64,000 bases of DNA from Ilyomonas sp963847085 (GTDB lineage: Bacteria; Bacteroidota; Bacteroidia; Chitinophagales; Chitinophagaceae): NCBI GenBank assembly GCA_963847085.1, contig CAWJYO010000010.1, positions 124,001-188,000 of the forward strand, read 5' to 3'. Shown piece by piece: positions 19,085 to 28,388 of the stretch (position 1 is its first letter; each line of letters opens with the position of its first letter). A model generated the notes under the pieces. It saw only the letters and a program-made list of their open reading frames with translations, did no database searches and was not told the DNA's origin. Made by a program: the position numbers and the translations under genes.

Positions 19085-19414
19085 TTACGAAGCTTCAGAA
19101 GATACGCGCATTTTGACCACGGGCATCGAAAAACTTTCTTTAGTCCGTTTAGCCGGCTTCATGATTTTAAGCTTTTCCGCAAGATTTGCAAATGGCAATT
19201 GCCACTTGTGCTTAGTAACAATTACTTTACCAGCCGGCGTATAACTGTAACCATAAAATGAGGCTTCATGACATTCCACTGCATAGTAGAATGTCTTCTC
19301 TTTAAAATACAGCAAATTGTTTTTGTATTTGCTGATGGTAAGCCACTCCGTAAAAGGAGGCATTATACCTGTTGAATACTGGACATACACTTTCGCATCT
19401 GGTGTAAAGATCAT
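19085..19414 (-). CDS. Small hypothetical protein
   Basis: About 109 residues from ATG 19414 (TTG 19423 would add three). Visible features are TPDAKVYVQYSTGIMPPFTEW, LLYFKEKTFYYAVECHEASF and a basic C-terminal third, KLKIMKPAKRTKESFSMPV. There is no signal peptide, membrane helix or recognisable catalytic motif. It is convergent with yidD. Codon use and length make it a plausible real gene, but I do not recognise the family. Confidence 0.5.
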   Translation of the reverse strand: MIFTPDAKVYVQYSTGIMPPFTEWLTISKYKNNLLYFKEKTFYYAVECHEASFYGYSYTPAGKVIVTKHKWQLPFANLAEKLKIMKPAKRTKESFSMPVVKMRVSSEAS

Positions 19415-19423
19415 GACAAACAA

Positions 19424-19640
19424 TTTGAATTATCAATGATATCAGACTCCTAACAAACCGCAATCTTTAGCTGTTTGGTTTTGTTCAATTAATAGTACTT
19501 TCTAAAGCAATGCAAGCTTGTTGGACATTCTCTTGTAAAATTACAATTCGTTATTATTTTGCAAATTAATTTCTTTTAATTGATATTAAAAATAAATAAA
19601 GAATAGAATCAACTAATGACGATTTCAGAATGAAATTATG
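19424..19640. other. Gap without recognised features
   Basis: AT-rich non-coding stretch between the hypothetical gene and the terminator that ends the exopolysaccharide genes. No promoter box, repeat or ORF stands out. Confidence 0.5.
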
Positions 19641-19682
19641 GATAAAAACAAAAACCCGTAAGTACGGGCTTTTGTTTTTATC
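19641..19682 (-). terminator. Terminator downstream of the exopolysaccharide operon
   Basis: A long, near-symmetric stem: GATAAAAACAAAAACCCGTA against TACGGGCTTTTGTTTTTATC. Both arms carry the AAAAACAAA core. It could act in either direction. Confidence 0.85.
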
Positions 19683-19701
19683 GTATTATGAATGATAGAC
19701 T

Positions 19702-21093
19702 TTAAAAGGCATTTTCTTCACCTTTAACGGTGTTGATAACCGTCAAAAAAACAATGCGAATATCTAACAGTAAACTCCAGTTTTCCAGGTACCACAAATC
19801 GTGTTCAACACGCTTTTGCATTTGCCATACATTGGTTGTTTCTCCACGATAGCCATTTACCTGCGCCCAGCCGGTAATGCCTGGTTTTAAAAACTGGCGT
19901 ACCATGTATTCTTCAATCAAATGCGAATATTGCTCGGTGTGTTTTAGCATGTGAGGACGCGGACCGACAATGCTCATATCACCTTTTAAAACATTAATAA
20001 ACTGAGGAAATTCATCAAGGCTGGTGCGACGTAAAAACCTGCCAATCTTAGTTATCCGGTCATCGTTTCGGGTAGCTTGTTTTGTGTGTGCTGTTTCACT
20101 CACACGCATACTCCGAAACTTCAGGCACATAAATTCTTTATTGTTTTTGCCACTGCGCGGTTGTGCAAAAAAGATAGGACCTTTTGATTGCAGTTTTATT
20201 AATATTCCAATGATGGGTATTAACCAGGAAAGAATAAAAATGGTAACCAAAAGCGAAACAACAACGTCGAAAGTTCGCTTTTTAATAATGTTGTTAATAT
20301 CTTCCAGAGGCTCATGCCGCAGCGACATTACAGGCAACCCTTCAACATAATCAACATACATTTTTTTATTGATAAAGAAGCCAAGATCGGGCACAATTTT
20401 AAAACGAATACAGTTCTGATCGGCGTCACGCATCAAAGTATAAATGTCTTTGTTATGCTCTGGCGCTATGGTAGAATAAATTTCGTTGATATTGTATTTT
20501 TTACAAACCTCCATTGTATTGGCAACGCCGCTTAAAATAGGATAGCCTGATAGTTCATCAATATTTTCTGCGTTCTCGCAGAAGCCGATAATTTCTTTAT
20601 TGGCTTCGTCTTTTTCTAAGTAATCAACTAATTTCTTTGATAAAGGATTGTAACCGATAATCACCACTTTGCTAATAAAACCTTCGCGTTTTTTTACATA
20701 ACGATGCACCAGCGAAAACACAAAGCGGTTGATAAGAAGAGCAATAAAAACAACAATGAGTACAACCGAAACAAAAGCCCGCGACAGCACCATCAAACGA
20801 AAGAAAAATAAATAAGCTATCGTGATAAGAAGAAAGTAAATATACGTTTGAATATAGGAGCGAACATACTGATCGAACGTACTTACAAATTTATCCTGAT
20901 ACAGATTCTCGATTAGAATAATACTTAGCCAGGCAATGCCGAGAAACAGACCGAAAAAATCGTATTCATTGCCGGTTTGTATAAAGTGTTGTGATTGAAA
21001 TATAAAACGGGCTGCAAAAAATACGAGGTTGATTGTAATGAAATCAATAATAGCCAGCGTAAATTGCAACGACCGTAAAAAACGTATGTTCAT
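19702..21093 (-). CDS. Undecaprenyl-phosphate sugar-1-phosphate transferase (WcaJ type)
   Basis: 463 residues. This class starts exopolysaccharide repeat-unit synthesis by loading a hexose-1-phosphate on undecaprenyl phosphate at the inner membrane. Four to five N-terminal membrane helices (about 10-130) are followed by a nucleotide-binding-like middle domain (VVIIGYNPLSKKLVDYLEKD). A further helix (VVSLLVTIFILSWLIPIIG) leads to the catalytic bacterial-sugar-transferase domain with KRTFDVVVS, GPIFFAQPRSGKNN, LKFRSMRV, SLDEFPQFINVLKGDMSIVG and the conserved PRPHM. The full length indicates the polyisoprenyl-glycosylphosphotransferase subfamily. It is the last gene of a three-gene minus-strand operon and is followed by a strong terminator. 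The sugar is not determinable. Confidence 0.9.
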   Translation of the reverse strand: MNIRFLRSLQFTLAIIDFITINLVFFAARFIFQSQHFIQTGNEYDFFGLFLGIAWLSIILIENLYQDKFVSTFDQYVRSYIQTYIYFLLITIAYLFFFRLMVLSRAFVSVVLIVVFIALLINRFVFSLVHRYVKKREGFISKVVIIGYNPLSKKLVDYLEKDEANKEIIGFCENAENIDELSGYPILSGVANTMEVCKKYNINEIYSTIAPEHNKDIYTLMRDADQNCIRFKIVPDLGFFINKKMYVDYVEGLPVMSLRHEPLEDINNIIKKRTFDVVVSLLVTIFILSWLIPIIGILIKLQSKGPIFFAQPRSGKNNKEFMCLKFRSMRVSETAHTKQATRNDDRITKIGRFLRRTSLDEFPQFINVLKGDMSIVGPRPHMLKHTEQYSHLIEEYMVRQFLKPGITGWAQVNGYRGETTNVWQMQKRVEHDLWYLENWSLLLDIRIVFLTVINTVKGEENAF

Positions 21094-21108
21094 AAGCAGG
21101 GGTTTTAT

Positions 21109-21897
21109 CTAATTAAAACCGGTGTAGTCTTCAATTGGATGTTGTAACAAAGTAACGCGGGAATTCAAATATTGTTTTATTAATAGCCAAATAAAGATAG
21201 TGTTGGTAACGGCATATCTTTTAAACAAACGGCGCGGCTCCTGGCTTAGGCGGTAAGACCATTCCAAACCGGCATTTTGCATCCAGCGGGGAGCGCGTTT
21301 TTGTTCACCTATCATCACGGGCAACGCACCGCCTATGCCAACCATGCAAGCCTGTATTCTGCCTTTCATTGATGCCATCCATTTTTCCTGTTTGGGGCAG
21401 CCCATAGCCACAAGTACCAATCCTGCACCGGATTGATTGATTCCTTGTATAATTTCTTCTTCTTCGCTTGCCTTAAGTTCTCGAAAGGGCGGACTAAACA
21501 TACCGGCGATTTTTAAATTAGGGCAGTTTAACTCCATATAGTGGCGGGTATTTTCTATCATTTGTTCGGTGCCTCCTAAAAAGTAAACCGGTACGCTGTT
21601 TTTACAAGCACCCTCTAAAAGGCTGGGTAGCAAATCCATTCCGGCAACTCTGTCCTGAGCCAGATGATGCAATAGTTTTAAGCCCCAGGTAATGGGTTTT
21701 CCATCCGGTGTAACTATATCCGCATTGTTCACGGCATCAGCAAAGTCTTTATGACGATAAGCTTCTACCAGCATGTGCACATTGGCAACGCAAGTATATG
21801 AACTGGTTTTTGTTTCTGCCAGCGATAGAATATGATCGGTAATGTCTTCATAAGAGCCGGTACTAATACGCAAGCTCAATAGGTTTAGTTTTTCCAT
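21109..21897 (-). CDS. WecG/TagA/CpsF family glycosyltransferase
   Basis: 262 residues. The GT26 family adds N-acetylmannosamine-type residues to lipid-linked intermediates. Motifs seen are SYTCVANVHMLVEAYRH, NNADIVTPDGKPITWGLKLL (the TPDG acidic site), VYFLGGTEQMIE, LVLVAMGCPKQEKWM and MVGIGGALPVMIGEQKRAP, then the C-terminal WSYRLSQEPRRLFKRYAV signature. The start, ATG 21897, lies 35 nt inside the end of the upstream glycosyltransferase gene, so translation is coupled. It acts in the same exopolysaccharide pathway as its neighbours. Confidence 0.93.
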   Translation of the reverse strand: MEKLNLLSLRISTGSYEDITDHILSLAETKTSSYTCVANVHMLVEAYRHKDFADAVNNADIVTPDGKPITWGLKLLHHLAQDRVAGMDLLPSLLEGACKNSVPVYFLGGTEQMIENTRHYMELNCPNLKIAGMFSPPFRELKASEEEEIIQGINQSGAGLVLVAMGCPKQEKWMASMKGRIQACMVGIGGALPVMIGEQKRAPRWMQNAGLEWSYRLSQEPRRLFKRYAVTNTIFIWLLIKQYLNSRVTLLQHPIEDYTGFN

Positions 21898-23050
21898 GGT
21901 TTACAACAGATTTATAAATTGAAATCAGTTTTTCAAAACTTTTTTCAGGCGTATAATTATCATTGTACGATTGCTTTGCATTTACGTAAAAATGCTCTCT
22001 GCGCGATTGCGGCAATGCTTGCCATTTATTTAGTTTTTCAATTAAGTCGTTTTCACTTCCGGGCTTAAAGTGTAGCCCGTTATATCCATCTGTAATCATC
22101 GTTTGCATTGCTCCCATACCCGAAGCGATAACGGCTGTGCCACAAGCCAAAGCTTCAATAATGGTAAGCGGATTGCCTTCATACCAGATAGACGAAAAAA
22201 TAAATGCAGTGCAAACTTTTAATTCATTGATTATTTCATTTTTATGTTTGAATCCTAAGTAAATGATATTCTTATGCTCTTTTGCAAAGTTCTCAACGGA
22301 ACCGCGCAACGGACCATCGCCAATAATTTTCAATGTATGTCCGCTACGTGCAAAAGCGTTAAGCAATACATCCATTCCTTTTTCTACGGATAATCTTCCG
22401 GTAAATAAAAAATGAGATTGCCTTTCCAGTTTCTCCGACGAGACTTCGGCTATAAAGTTTGGTTTTACCGCAATTTTTTCTTTTGTAAAAATGTCGGACG
22501 ATAGAAAAACGCTCTTCGCATGTTCCGTTAGAGCAATGTATTTGTCAACACTTTTCCAGGTACCAATTATTTTGTGAAACCAAATGACAGATGCAAGCCA
22601 AAAAGTTTGTAAATAAGAGTGGCGGTAAGCACGGCTTCGCACGGAGTGCCAGGGGAACTTGTTGCGGAGATATTCTAACGAAATAATATTGTTGTGCAAC
22701 AAGGTTCCCGAAGGGCATAACAATCTAAAATTATGCAGCGTGTGAACAATGGGAATTCCTTTTTTCCTGGCAGCAAGAAATACTGCCGGTGAAGCGCTGT
22801 AATGCCAGTTGTGTATATGCACCACATCTGGCTTTACGGTAGCTAACCATCGGCTTGTTCGGCGGTAAGAGAAAGGATTATAAAACGCTGTCGTCATTTC
22901 TGCTAATTGTTGCAGCCAGTTGGAAGAATTTTTAAAATACAATACCTCTACCGCTACCTTATGCTTTTTCAACAATTGATACTCCTGATCTACCATTACA
23001 TCCTCACCGCCTTTAAATAAATATCCGGTATGTACAATGCCAATTTTCAT
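21863..23050 (-). CDS. Family 4 glycosyltransferase
   Basis: 395 residues with the two-lobed GT-B layout. The N-terminal lobe includes IVHTGYLFKGGEDVMVDQEY, PDVVHIHNWHYSASPAVFLA and IPIVHTLHNFRLLCPSG. The C-terminal nucleotide-sugar lobe includes FTGRLSVEKGMDVLLNAF, LKIIGDGPLR and the retaining-GT E-x7-E motif in EGNPLTIIEALACGTAVIAS. First gene of the minus-strand exopolysaccharide operon. It overlaps the WecG-type gene by 35 nt. The acceptor and donor sugar are unknown. Confidence 0.92.
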   Translation of the reverse strand: MKIGIVHTGYLFKGGEDVMVDQEYQLLKKHKVAVEVLYFKNSSNWLQQLAEMTTAFYNPFSYRRTSRWLATVKPDVVHIHNWHYSASPAVFLAARKKGIPIVHTLHNFRLLCPSGTLLHNNIISLEYLRNKFPWHSVRSRAYRHSYLQTFWLASVIWFHKIIGTWKSVDKYIALTEHAKSVFLSSDIFTKEKIAVKPNFIAEVSSEKLERQSHFLFTGRLSVEKGMDVLLNAFARSGHTLKIIGDGPLRGSVENFAKEHKNIIYLGFKHKNEIINELKVCTAFIFSSIWYEGNPLTIIEALACGTAVIASGMGAMQTMITDGYNGLHFKPGSENDLIEKLNKWQALPQSRREHFYVNAKQSYNDNYTPEKSFEKLISIYKSVVNHGKTKPIELAY

Positions 23051-23523
23051 TATACTTCATATTCAAATTAAAAAAGGTTCCAAAAACAGGCAATCAAGAT
23101 GTTTTGCAACTCAGAGAACCAAGAAAGAAAGTAACTATTAAATACGGGTTTTCAGGCAACAGGGTTCAAGCACACTTAAAATAGTTATTGGTTTTTACGA
23201 GACTGCTAAACCAAACGATAATCAAGTATTAAGCCATACTCATAAATACTTTACTAACAAGGGCAGCTCATTTTAGCAATAAAATAATTTAATGTTTAAA
23301 GAAGTATGAGTTGCAGTAGTTGAGGATAACCGAAATATATAACGTTCTAAGAGGTAGCAATTTATCTGTGAAGAACAATCTGATGTTTTCAATTAACAAC
23401 AGATTCTAACTAATATCAGCATAATTTCTTAACACTATTCAGTAGAAACTACTACAAATTTGTAAGCAATATAGTTTTATTTAAATAACAATCAGCAGGA
23501 AAGCGAGATATTTTTTTCACACC
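23051..23523. other. AT-rich gap upstream of the exopolysaccharide operon
   Basis: About 470 nt with no ORF worth keeping, no perfect TAnnTTTG box on either strand and no long repeat. It must hold the promoter for the GT4 gene, but I cannot place it. Confidence 0.5.
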
Positions 23524-23559
23524 AAAACAATTTCTCTCCTGCAAAAGAGAAATTGTTTT
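23524..23559 (-). terminator. Terminator after the PPGK-like gene
   Basis: A perfect 14-bp stem, AAAACAATTTCTCT against AGAGAAATTGTTTT, with an 8-nt loop (CCTGCAAA), 39 nt past the stop of the minus-strand kinase gene. Confidence 0.85.
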
Positions 23560-23598
23560 CGATTCAATATGATAAAGTTATGAAATATCAGTTTTAAA

Positions 23599-24342
23599 CT
23601 ATCCGTTTTCTTGTTGCCACAATTTTGCACAACCTTTAATACCCAATTTATTATTAGCAATAGAAACATTGGCATCTAACGTGAACGTAAGCTTACTTGC
23701 ATTGCCGCCGCTGATGTAAAGCTGGTCATAATTTACCAGCGTCTTCATATTTTGAATTACTTTCTGCACACGATCGTTCCATTTTTGTTTGCCTATCTCT
23801 TCCAAAGCTTTTTCGCCAATATACAGGTCATAGGTTTTTGATTTGGTAACCGGATGTTGTCCTATTTCCAGATGCGGCAGTAATTGGCCGTTATTCAACA
23901 AGGCAGTTCCAAATCCAGTACCGAGTGTTATTACCAATTCTAACCCTTTGCCACTTACAATTCCCAGGCCTTGCATATCGGCATCATTCACTACTTTGGC
24001 GGGCTTGCCCAGTTTCGATGTTAGCAAACCTTGCAGGTTAGTATTGCGCCAATTGTCTGTACCCAAATTCGGGGCAGTAAATACAATTCCGTTTCTTACA
24101 TAACCCGGAAAGCCAGCCGACACATTTGTAAAGCCAGGAAACATATCAGCCAGTTGATGGATGGCATTTAAAATTGCATCTGGTGTTGCCGGCACGGGTG
24201 TTGGCAGCTTTTTATAGTCTGCCGTCATATTTCCATCGTTATCCAGCAAAGTTGCTTTTACATGCGATCCGCCAATGTCAATAGCTAAAATAGAGCGAGC
24301 CGTAACTGAAGCTTTTTCGTTCTTTATAGATGATGCAGCCAT
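23599..24342 (-). CDS. ROK-family glucokinase, polyphosphate glucokinase type
   Basis: 247 residues from ATG 24342. The longer frame to 24402 adds a hydrophobic stretch encoded by the terminator region and is unlikely. ROK fold: phosphate loop ILAIDIGGSHVKATLLD, sugar site SAGFPGYVRNGIVFTAPNLG with catalytic Asp in VVNDADMQGLG, and ELVITLGTGFGTALLNNGQL. The PNLG and LPHLEIGQHP segments are typical of polyphosphate/ATP glucokinases rather than classic Zn-ROK kinases. It phosphorylates glucose in the cytoplasm. A sugar permease lies two genes upstream in the same direction, which fits hexose uptake and phosphorylation. Confidence 0.8.
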   Translation of the reverse strand: MAASSIKNEKASVTARSILAIDIGGSHVKATLLDNDGNMTADYKKLPTPVPATPDAILNAIHQLADMFPGFTNVSAGFPGYVRNGIVFTAPNLGTDNWRNTNLQGLLTSKLGKPAKVVNDADMQGLGIVSGKGLELVITLGTGFGTALLNNGQLLPHLEIGQHPVTKSKTYDLYIGEKALEEIGKQKWNDRVQKVIQNMKTLVNYDQLYISGGNASKLTFTLDANVSIANNKLGIKGCAKLWQQENG

Positions 24343-24378
24343 TAGGAAATAAGTTAGTAAATAAGGTAAGTTAAACTG

Positions 24379-24428
24379 AAAACAAAAATAAAAGAACCGC
24401 ATTAACTAAGCTCTTTTATTTTTGTTTT
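24379..24428 (-). terminator. Terminator after the aldo/keto reductase gene
   Basis: A 17-bp perfect stem (24379-24395 with 24412-24428) with a 16-nt loop. It overlaps the stop codon of the reductase gene. One arm contains the TTTGTTTTT core. Confidence 0.8.
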
Positions 24429-25288
24429 TATTGAGAAATAGAATCCAGTTTCGATATGTCGTCTTCATCCATCACAATGTTTACTGAGTTGAAATTTTCT
24501 TCCAGATGTTGAATATTGGATGTCCCTGGAATGAGTAAGATGTTGGGTGAATGATACAATAGCCAGCTTAACGCAATCTGATGAGAAGTGGCATTGTGCT
24601 TTTTGGCAATTGTGTCCAAAACTTTTGTAGCATTTAAGTTGCCGCCGCCAATCGGATACCAGGGAATGAATGCCATATCATTTTGCTCGCAATACTCCAG
24701 CACAGCCTCCCATTTGCGGTTATCAACACTGTATTTGTTTTGAACCGAAGCTACAGTGATGTATTGTTCTGCTTTTTGAATGTCTTCCACACTCACTTCC
24801 GATAAGCCAATGTGCTTTACCAAACCATCTTCCTGAATACTTTGCAAAAACTCAAAAATTTCTTCAAACGGAACTTTGGGATCAATACGGTGCAGCTGAT
24901 ACAAATCTATCTGCGCCAGTTTCAACCGCTCTAAACTGCCATGCAATGCTTTGCGTAAATGGTCGGGATGTCCATTCACAGGCCATTGGTTCGGGCCGGT
25001 TCTTTCCAATCCGCCTTTGGTGGCAATAACAACACCTTCAGGATAAGGATATAAAGCTTCTGCTATCAATTTCTCCGAAACATAAGGCCCGTAACTATCG
25101 GCCGTGTCAATAAAATTAATGCCCAGTTCAACCACACGTTTTAAAACTTGGATGGCTTCATTGTGGTTTTTCGGTGGCCCCCAGATGCCATCGCCGGTAA
25201 TGCGCATTGCACCATAGCCCATGCGGTTTACGGTAAGATCACCTGCAATATCAAAGGTTTGTTCAACAGGCCGTATTTGTGTTTTCAT
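24428..25288 (-). CDS. Aldo/keto reductase
   Basis: 286 residues from ATG 25288 (MKTQIRPVEQ). The upstream extension to 25336 is not conserved-looking. NAD(P)H-dependent carbonyl reductase with a TIM barrel. The catalytic tetrad is visible as Asp in FIDTADSYGPY, Tyr in the same motif, Lys in VVIATKGGLER and His in DLYQLHRID. The cofactor site SWLLYHSPNILLIPGTSN is near the C-terminus. The oxidoreductase class is clear, the substrate is not. It shares direction with the PPGK-like kinase and the permease but is separated from them by a terminator and an inverted repeat. Confidence 0.92.
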   Translation of the reverse strand: MKTQIRPVEQTFDIAGDLTVNRMGYGAMRITGDGIWGPPKNHNEAIQVLKRVVELGINFIDTADSYGPYVSEKLIAEALYPYPEGVVIATKGGLERTGPNQWPVNGHPDHLRKALHGSLERLKLAQIDLYQLHRIDPKVPFEEIFEFLQSIQEDGLVKHIGLSEVSVEDIQKAEQYITVASVQNKYSVDNRKWEAVLEYCEQNDMAFIPWYPIGGGNLNATKVLDTIAKKHNATSHQIALSWLLYHSPNILLIPGTSNIQHLEENFNSVNIVMDEDDISKLDSISQ

Positions 25289-25343
25289 AAGTTGCTTGTT
25301 TAATGTTTGTAAATGCTTGCTTATTCTAACTAACAATATGCCA

Positions 25344-25501
25344 GTAAAGCCGCAAGCTTTGAGCTACGAGCTTGCAGCTTTGAGCTACAAGTTACAAAGA
25401 GAAAGCATCAAGGTTTAATTTGGAAGGCTCAAATTACAAACTGTAAGTAAAGAAGAAATAAAGTTGTATTTATTGCTCGCAGCTCATCGCTCACAGCTTA
25501 C
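25344..25501. repeat. Heptad-periodic inverted repeat 6 (AGCT type)
   Basis: The left arm 25344-25395 is seven heptads long, with units such as GAGCTAC and CAGCTTT. The right arm 25473-25501 repeats GCTCGCA, GCTCATC and GCTCACA. The complementarity is imperfect and slips by multiples of 7. The right arm touches the stop codon of the permease gene. Confidence 0.8.
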
Positions 25502-26745
25502 TCCGTTTTATATCCTCTCCATCCATACCAGGCTACGAGTATAAAACAAAACAGTGGAATAATATAAGCCCGTGCAGTAACCGGCGTAGCCAGCAAGCCC
25601 ATAAAATAAGGCATGAACGCTCCACCGGCTATTGCCATTACCAAAAACGAAGAACCTTTTTTTGTGTGATGACCTAAATCTTTTACGCCTAAAGCGAAAA
25701 TGGTTGGGAACATGATAGATTCAAAAAAGAAAACCGCCATCAGCGCATAAATGGAAACTGTACTGTGTCCAAACACGACTATTAAGCATAACAAAACATT
25801 GATAATGGCATACACTGTTAGCAATTGGTTCGGCGCAAATTTCTTCATCAGGGCCGAGCCTGTAAATCTGCCAATGGTAAAAAGAAGTAAACTTGTGCCT
25901 AACAAATTAGCCGCTTTTTGGTCGCTGATTGTATGGTCTGCTTCGGTGCAATAATTAATGAATAAAGCAGCAATGCCAACCTGCGCCGCCACATAAAAGA
26001 ACTGAGTAACCACAGCACCAATAAAATGCTTGTGAGCTGCCAATGGTTTTATGTCTTGCTCAATGTTTGAAACCAATGTACTTTCTTTAATTTCAGGAAG
26101 ATGTGTGCGGCTAAATAAAATGGCAAACAAAACCACCACTACTCCAATCACTACATACACAAGCTGAACATTATTTGATGAATCACCACTTTTGTTTTCG
26201 GCAAAAAAAAGTGCACCGCCAACTAGTGGACCAATGAAAGCTCCAATGCCGTTGAAGCTTTGCGATAAGTTCAACCGAAACTCTGATGATTCGGGTTTGC
26301 CCAATATCGCGGAATATGGATTGGCAGCGGTCTCCAGAAAGGTAAGCCCTGAAGCCAGTACTAAAAAAGCGCCCAAAAAATAATTGAACTTTATATCATT
26401 TGGAATATCAATAGAAGCAAACGCATAAAACAAAAATGCACCCGTAGCAAAAAGTATTAAGCCTACAATAATACCCCTCTTATAACCCCAGCGGTTCATA
26501 AACAAACCTGCCGGTAATGCCACTAAAAAGTAGGCTCCGAAATAAGCCGCCTGCAACAAAGTAGAGCGCGCTTTGGAAACGCCCATGGTTGCCTGAAAAT
26601 GCTTGTTCAGCACATCTAACAAACCATAAGAAAATCCCCATAAAAAAAACAGACAGGTTACCAGAATAAACGGATAGAGATAGCTTTTTGAATTGCCATC
26701 ATCTTCAACTAAAATATCAGTTGGTGCGCCGGTACTTACTGCCAT
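25498..26745 (-). CDS. FHS-type sugar MFS permease (FucP/GluP-like)
   Basis: 415 residues, 12 membrane helices. The FHS-family signature is at the N-terminus: YPFILVTCLFFLWGFSYGLLD followed by LNKHFQATMGVSKARSTLLQ. It continues with YFLVALPAGLFMNRWGYKRG and FLETAANPYSAILG, and FNGIGAFIGPLVGG matches the fucose/glucose/galactose proton symporters. The substrate is not certain. A GH29 fucosidase 2.5 kb away suggests fucose, while the PPGK-like kinase suggests glucose. It lies upstream of the aldo/keto reductase on the minus strand. Confidence 0.9.
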   Translation of the reverse strand: MAVSTGAPTDILVEDDGNSKSYLYPFILVTCLFFLWGFSYGLLDVLNKHFQATMGVSKARSTLLQAAYFGAYFLVALPAGLFMNRWGYKRGIIVGLILFATGAFLFYAFASIDIPNDIKFNYFLGAFLVLASGLTFLETAANPYSAILGKPESSEFRLNLSQSFNGIGAFIGPLVGGALFFAENKSGDSSNNVQLVYVVIGVVVVLFAILFSRTHLPEIKESTLVSNIEQDIKPLAAHKHFIGAVVTQFFYVAAQVGIAALFINYCTEADHTISDQKAANLLGTSLLLFTIGRFTGSALMKKFAPNQLLTVYAIINVLLCLIVVFGHSTVSIYALMAVFFFESIMFPTIFALGVKDLGHHTKKGSSFLVMAIAGGAFMPYFMGLLATPVTARAYIIPLFCFILVAWYGWRGYKTE

Positions 26746-26925
26746 GAGAGAACGGTTTTATATGGTTTGTGCAATACAAATACTAAACAAAAAATAAGTT
26801 TGGTGCAACACGTTTACTAATCAAACATGCAGCTAATGTAAATTGAATAATCAACAAAAATGAATAAAAACAAATGAATAAAGCAGAAAGTATTTGTCTA
26901 TCTTTCAGAACAAATCAACACAGAC

Positions 26926-27171
26926 ATGAAAACGAAAATGGAAAATAAAACGTCGCCGGAAGATTGGATGCAACATTGGATAGAATCGGTTGTAAGTGGC
27001 GAATCAACTATGAGCCAACGCAAAATGTCGTCTATTGCAAAGCGTGATATTGATATGAAAATATTGATTGCTGAAGCAAAGAAACAGCATGTTCATTTAC
27101 TTCTCTTAAAAGATGATAAAGGAGAAGAAGTGATAGCTGCCAGTAAAGATGAATTTGTTGTATTGTGCTGA
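26926..27171 (+). CDS. Small hypothetical protein
   Basis: 81 residues. Acidic/basic mix with no signal peptide: EDWMQHWIESVVSGESTMS, then KMSSIAKRDIDMKILIAEAKK and HVHLLLLKDDKGEEVIAA. The length and periodic helices suggest a soluble helical protein. No family recognised. It stands alone between the divergent permease and a convergent hypothetical gene. A near-match -7 box (TATCTTTC) lies upstream. Confidence 0.5.
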   Translation: MKTKMENKTSPEDWMQHWIESVVSGESTMSQRKMSSIAKRDIDMKILIAEAKKQHVHLLLLKDDKGEEVIAASKDEFVVLC

Positions 27172-27209
27172 TAGAAATTATCTTCATTGGCAGCCTTCAT
27201 TAAATAGAT

Positions 27210-27509
27210 TTATTCGTTCATGCCGCGCCGTTGAGCGTTATCGTTTAGCTTATCAAACATGGTTTCATCCCTATCTGTATCTATTACTTCCACCTTATCA
27301 TTTTGTTGCAGGTTTATGCTATCGTCGTGCTTTTTTTCGCCGGGTGTTTGAAGTACGCTTTCATCATTTAAATAAATAGGAGTGAAGGTATCATCACCTG
27401 CATTATCGGCATCGTTTACTTCATTGTTCATCTCTCTTTTTTCAAAGAATTCAGTGCTTTTGTTTTTGCCCGAATTTTCTTTTTGTTTCGGGTTATTTTG
27501 TTCTTGCAT
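27210..27509 (-). CDS. Small hydrophilic hypothetical protein
   Basis: 99 residues, highly charged and Asn/Asp/Gln-rich, no hydrophobic segment: probably largely disordered. Pieces seen: NSGKNKSTEFFEKREMNNEV, FTPIYLNDESVLQTPGEKK and VIDTDRDETMFDKLN. GKNK here is encoded by a copy of the iterated 12-mer. Convergent with the preceding small gene and upstream of nothing obvious. Low but real coding signal. Confidence 0.45.
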   Translation of the reverse strand: MQEQNNPKQKENSGKNKSTEFFEKREMNNEVNDADNAGDDTFTPIYLNDESVLQTPGEKKHDDSINLQQNDKVEVIDTDRDETMFDKLNDNAQRRGMNE

Positions 27510-27566
27510 ATAATCTGGTTTACAAACTGTGTTGCTAATATAATGCCATGCAAATCCTGAACAATT

Positions 27567-28376
27567 CTAAATCACAAAATTGATAGGTTCTTCAAAGTCT
27601 TTGCTGTCTTTAATTATGGTTTGATGTTTATGATATACTACACTGTGAGCAGGTACACTTTGTGTTAGCCATGCATTGCCGCCAATCACACTATCATGCC
27701 CAATTACTGTGCTTCCACCAAGAATGGTGCTACCTGCATAAATCACTACATTGTCCTGCACCGTTGGATGACGTTTACGTTTGGCATCTTCTTTCCGCAC
27801 GGCAAGCGCACCTAAGGTTACGCCCTGATAAATTTTTACATTATTGCCAATCACAGCCGTTTCGCCAATGACTACACCAGTGCCATGATCAATAAAAAAA
27901 GGGCAACCGATGGTAGCGCCGGGGTTGATGTCAATACCGGTTTGGCTATGCGCCCATTCGCTCATCATGCGCGGTAAAAGGGGAACTTTTTTTTGATACA
28001 GGGAATGCGCTAACCGGTGCACAGTAATGGCCTGAAAGCCGGGATAAGAAAGAATAACTTCTTCAAGTGTTGATGAAGCCGGATCGAAATCTAAAATCAA
28101 CTGCGCATCTTTCAGCAGCGCATCTTTAATGGAACAGAGTTCGCAAAAATAATGGTCTATCGTTTCGTTATGCTGGGCAACGGTTGTCTTATCAACCAGC
28201 ATCAGCAATTGCTGCAACTGTTGCTGCAACGTTTCTTTTATCGTTTCGTGTTGTTGAATAAAACTTTCTGCATCCTGCGCAACTGGAAACAGGTAATGTA
28301 TCAATCCTTCTGTAAAGCGGCTAACCTGTTTTTTGGAAGGCAGCACATTTTGTAAAATAAAACCGGGATACTGCAT
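27567..28376 (-). CDS. cysE: Serine O-acetyltransferase
   Basis: 269 residues. CysE makes O-acetylserine, the acceptor for sulfide in cysteine synthesis. The N-terminal helical region (about 1-130) is followed by the hexapeptide beta-helix GIDINPGATIGCPFFIDHG with the catalytic His, then TGVVIGETAVIGNNVKIYQG and VTLGAL. The C-terminal part includes KRHPTVQDNVVIYAGSTILGG and GGNAWLTQSVPAHSVVYHK. The start ATG 28376 sits 4 nt from a perfect -7 box, implying a leaderless mRNA. It is divergent from rlmH across inverted repeat 7. Confidence 0.93.
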   Translation of the reverse strand: MQYPGFILQNVLPSKKQVSRFTEGLIHYLFPVAQDAESFIQQHETIKETLQQQLQQLLMLVDKTTVAQHNETIDHYFCELCSIKDALLKDAQLILDFDPASSTLEEVILSYPGFQAITVHRLAHSLYQKKVPLLPRMMSEWAHSQTGIDINPGATIGCPFFIDHGTGVVIGETAVIGNNVKIYQGVTLGALAVRKEDAKRKRHPTVQDNVVIYAGSTILGGSTVIGHDSVIGGNAWLTQSVPAHSVVYHKHQTIIKDSKDFEEPINFVI

Positions 28377-28380
28377 GAGG

Positions 28381-28388
28381 CAAAATTA
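28381..28388 (-). promoter_or_regulatory. -7 box for cysE, 4 nt from ATG
   Basis: Minus-strand TAATTTTG, a perfect TAnnTTTG match, with 4 nt (CCTC) before the cysE ATG. A minus-strand TTG at 28407-28409 lies 18 nt upstream, a suitable -33 spacing. Predicts a leaderless transcript. Confidence 0.65.
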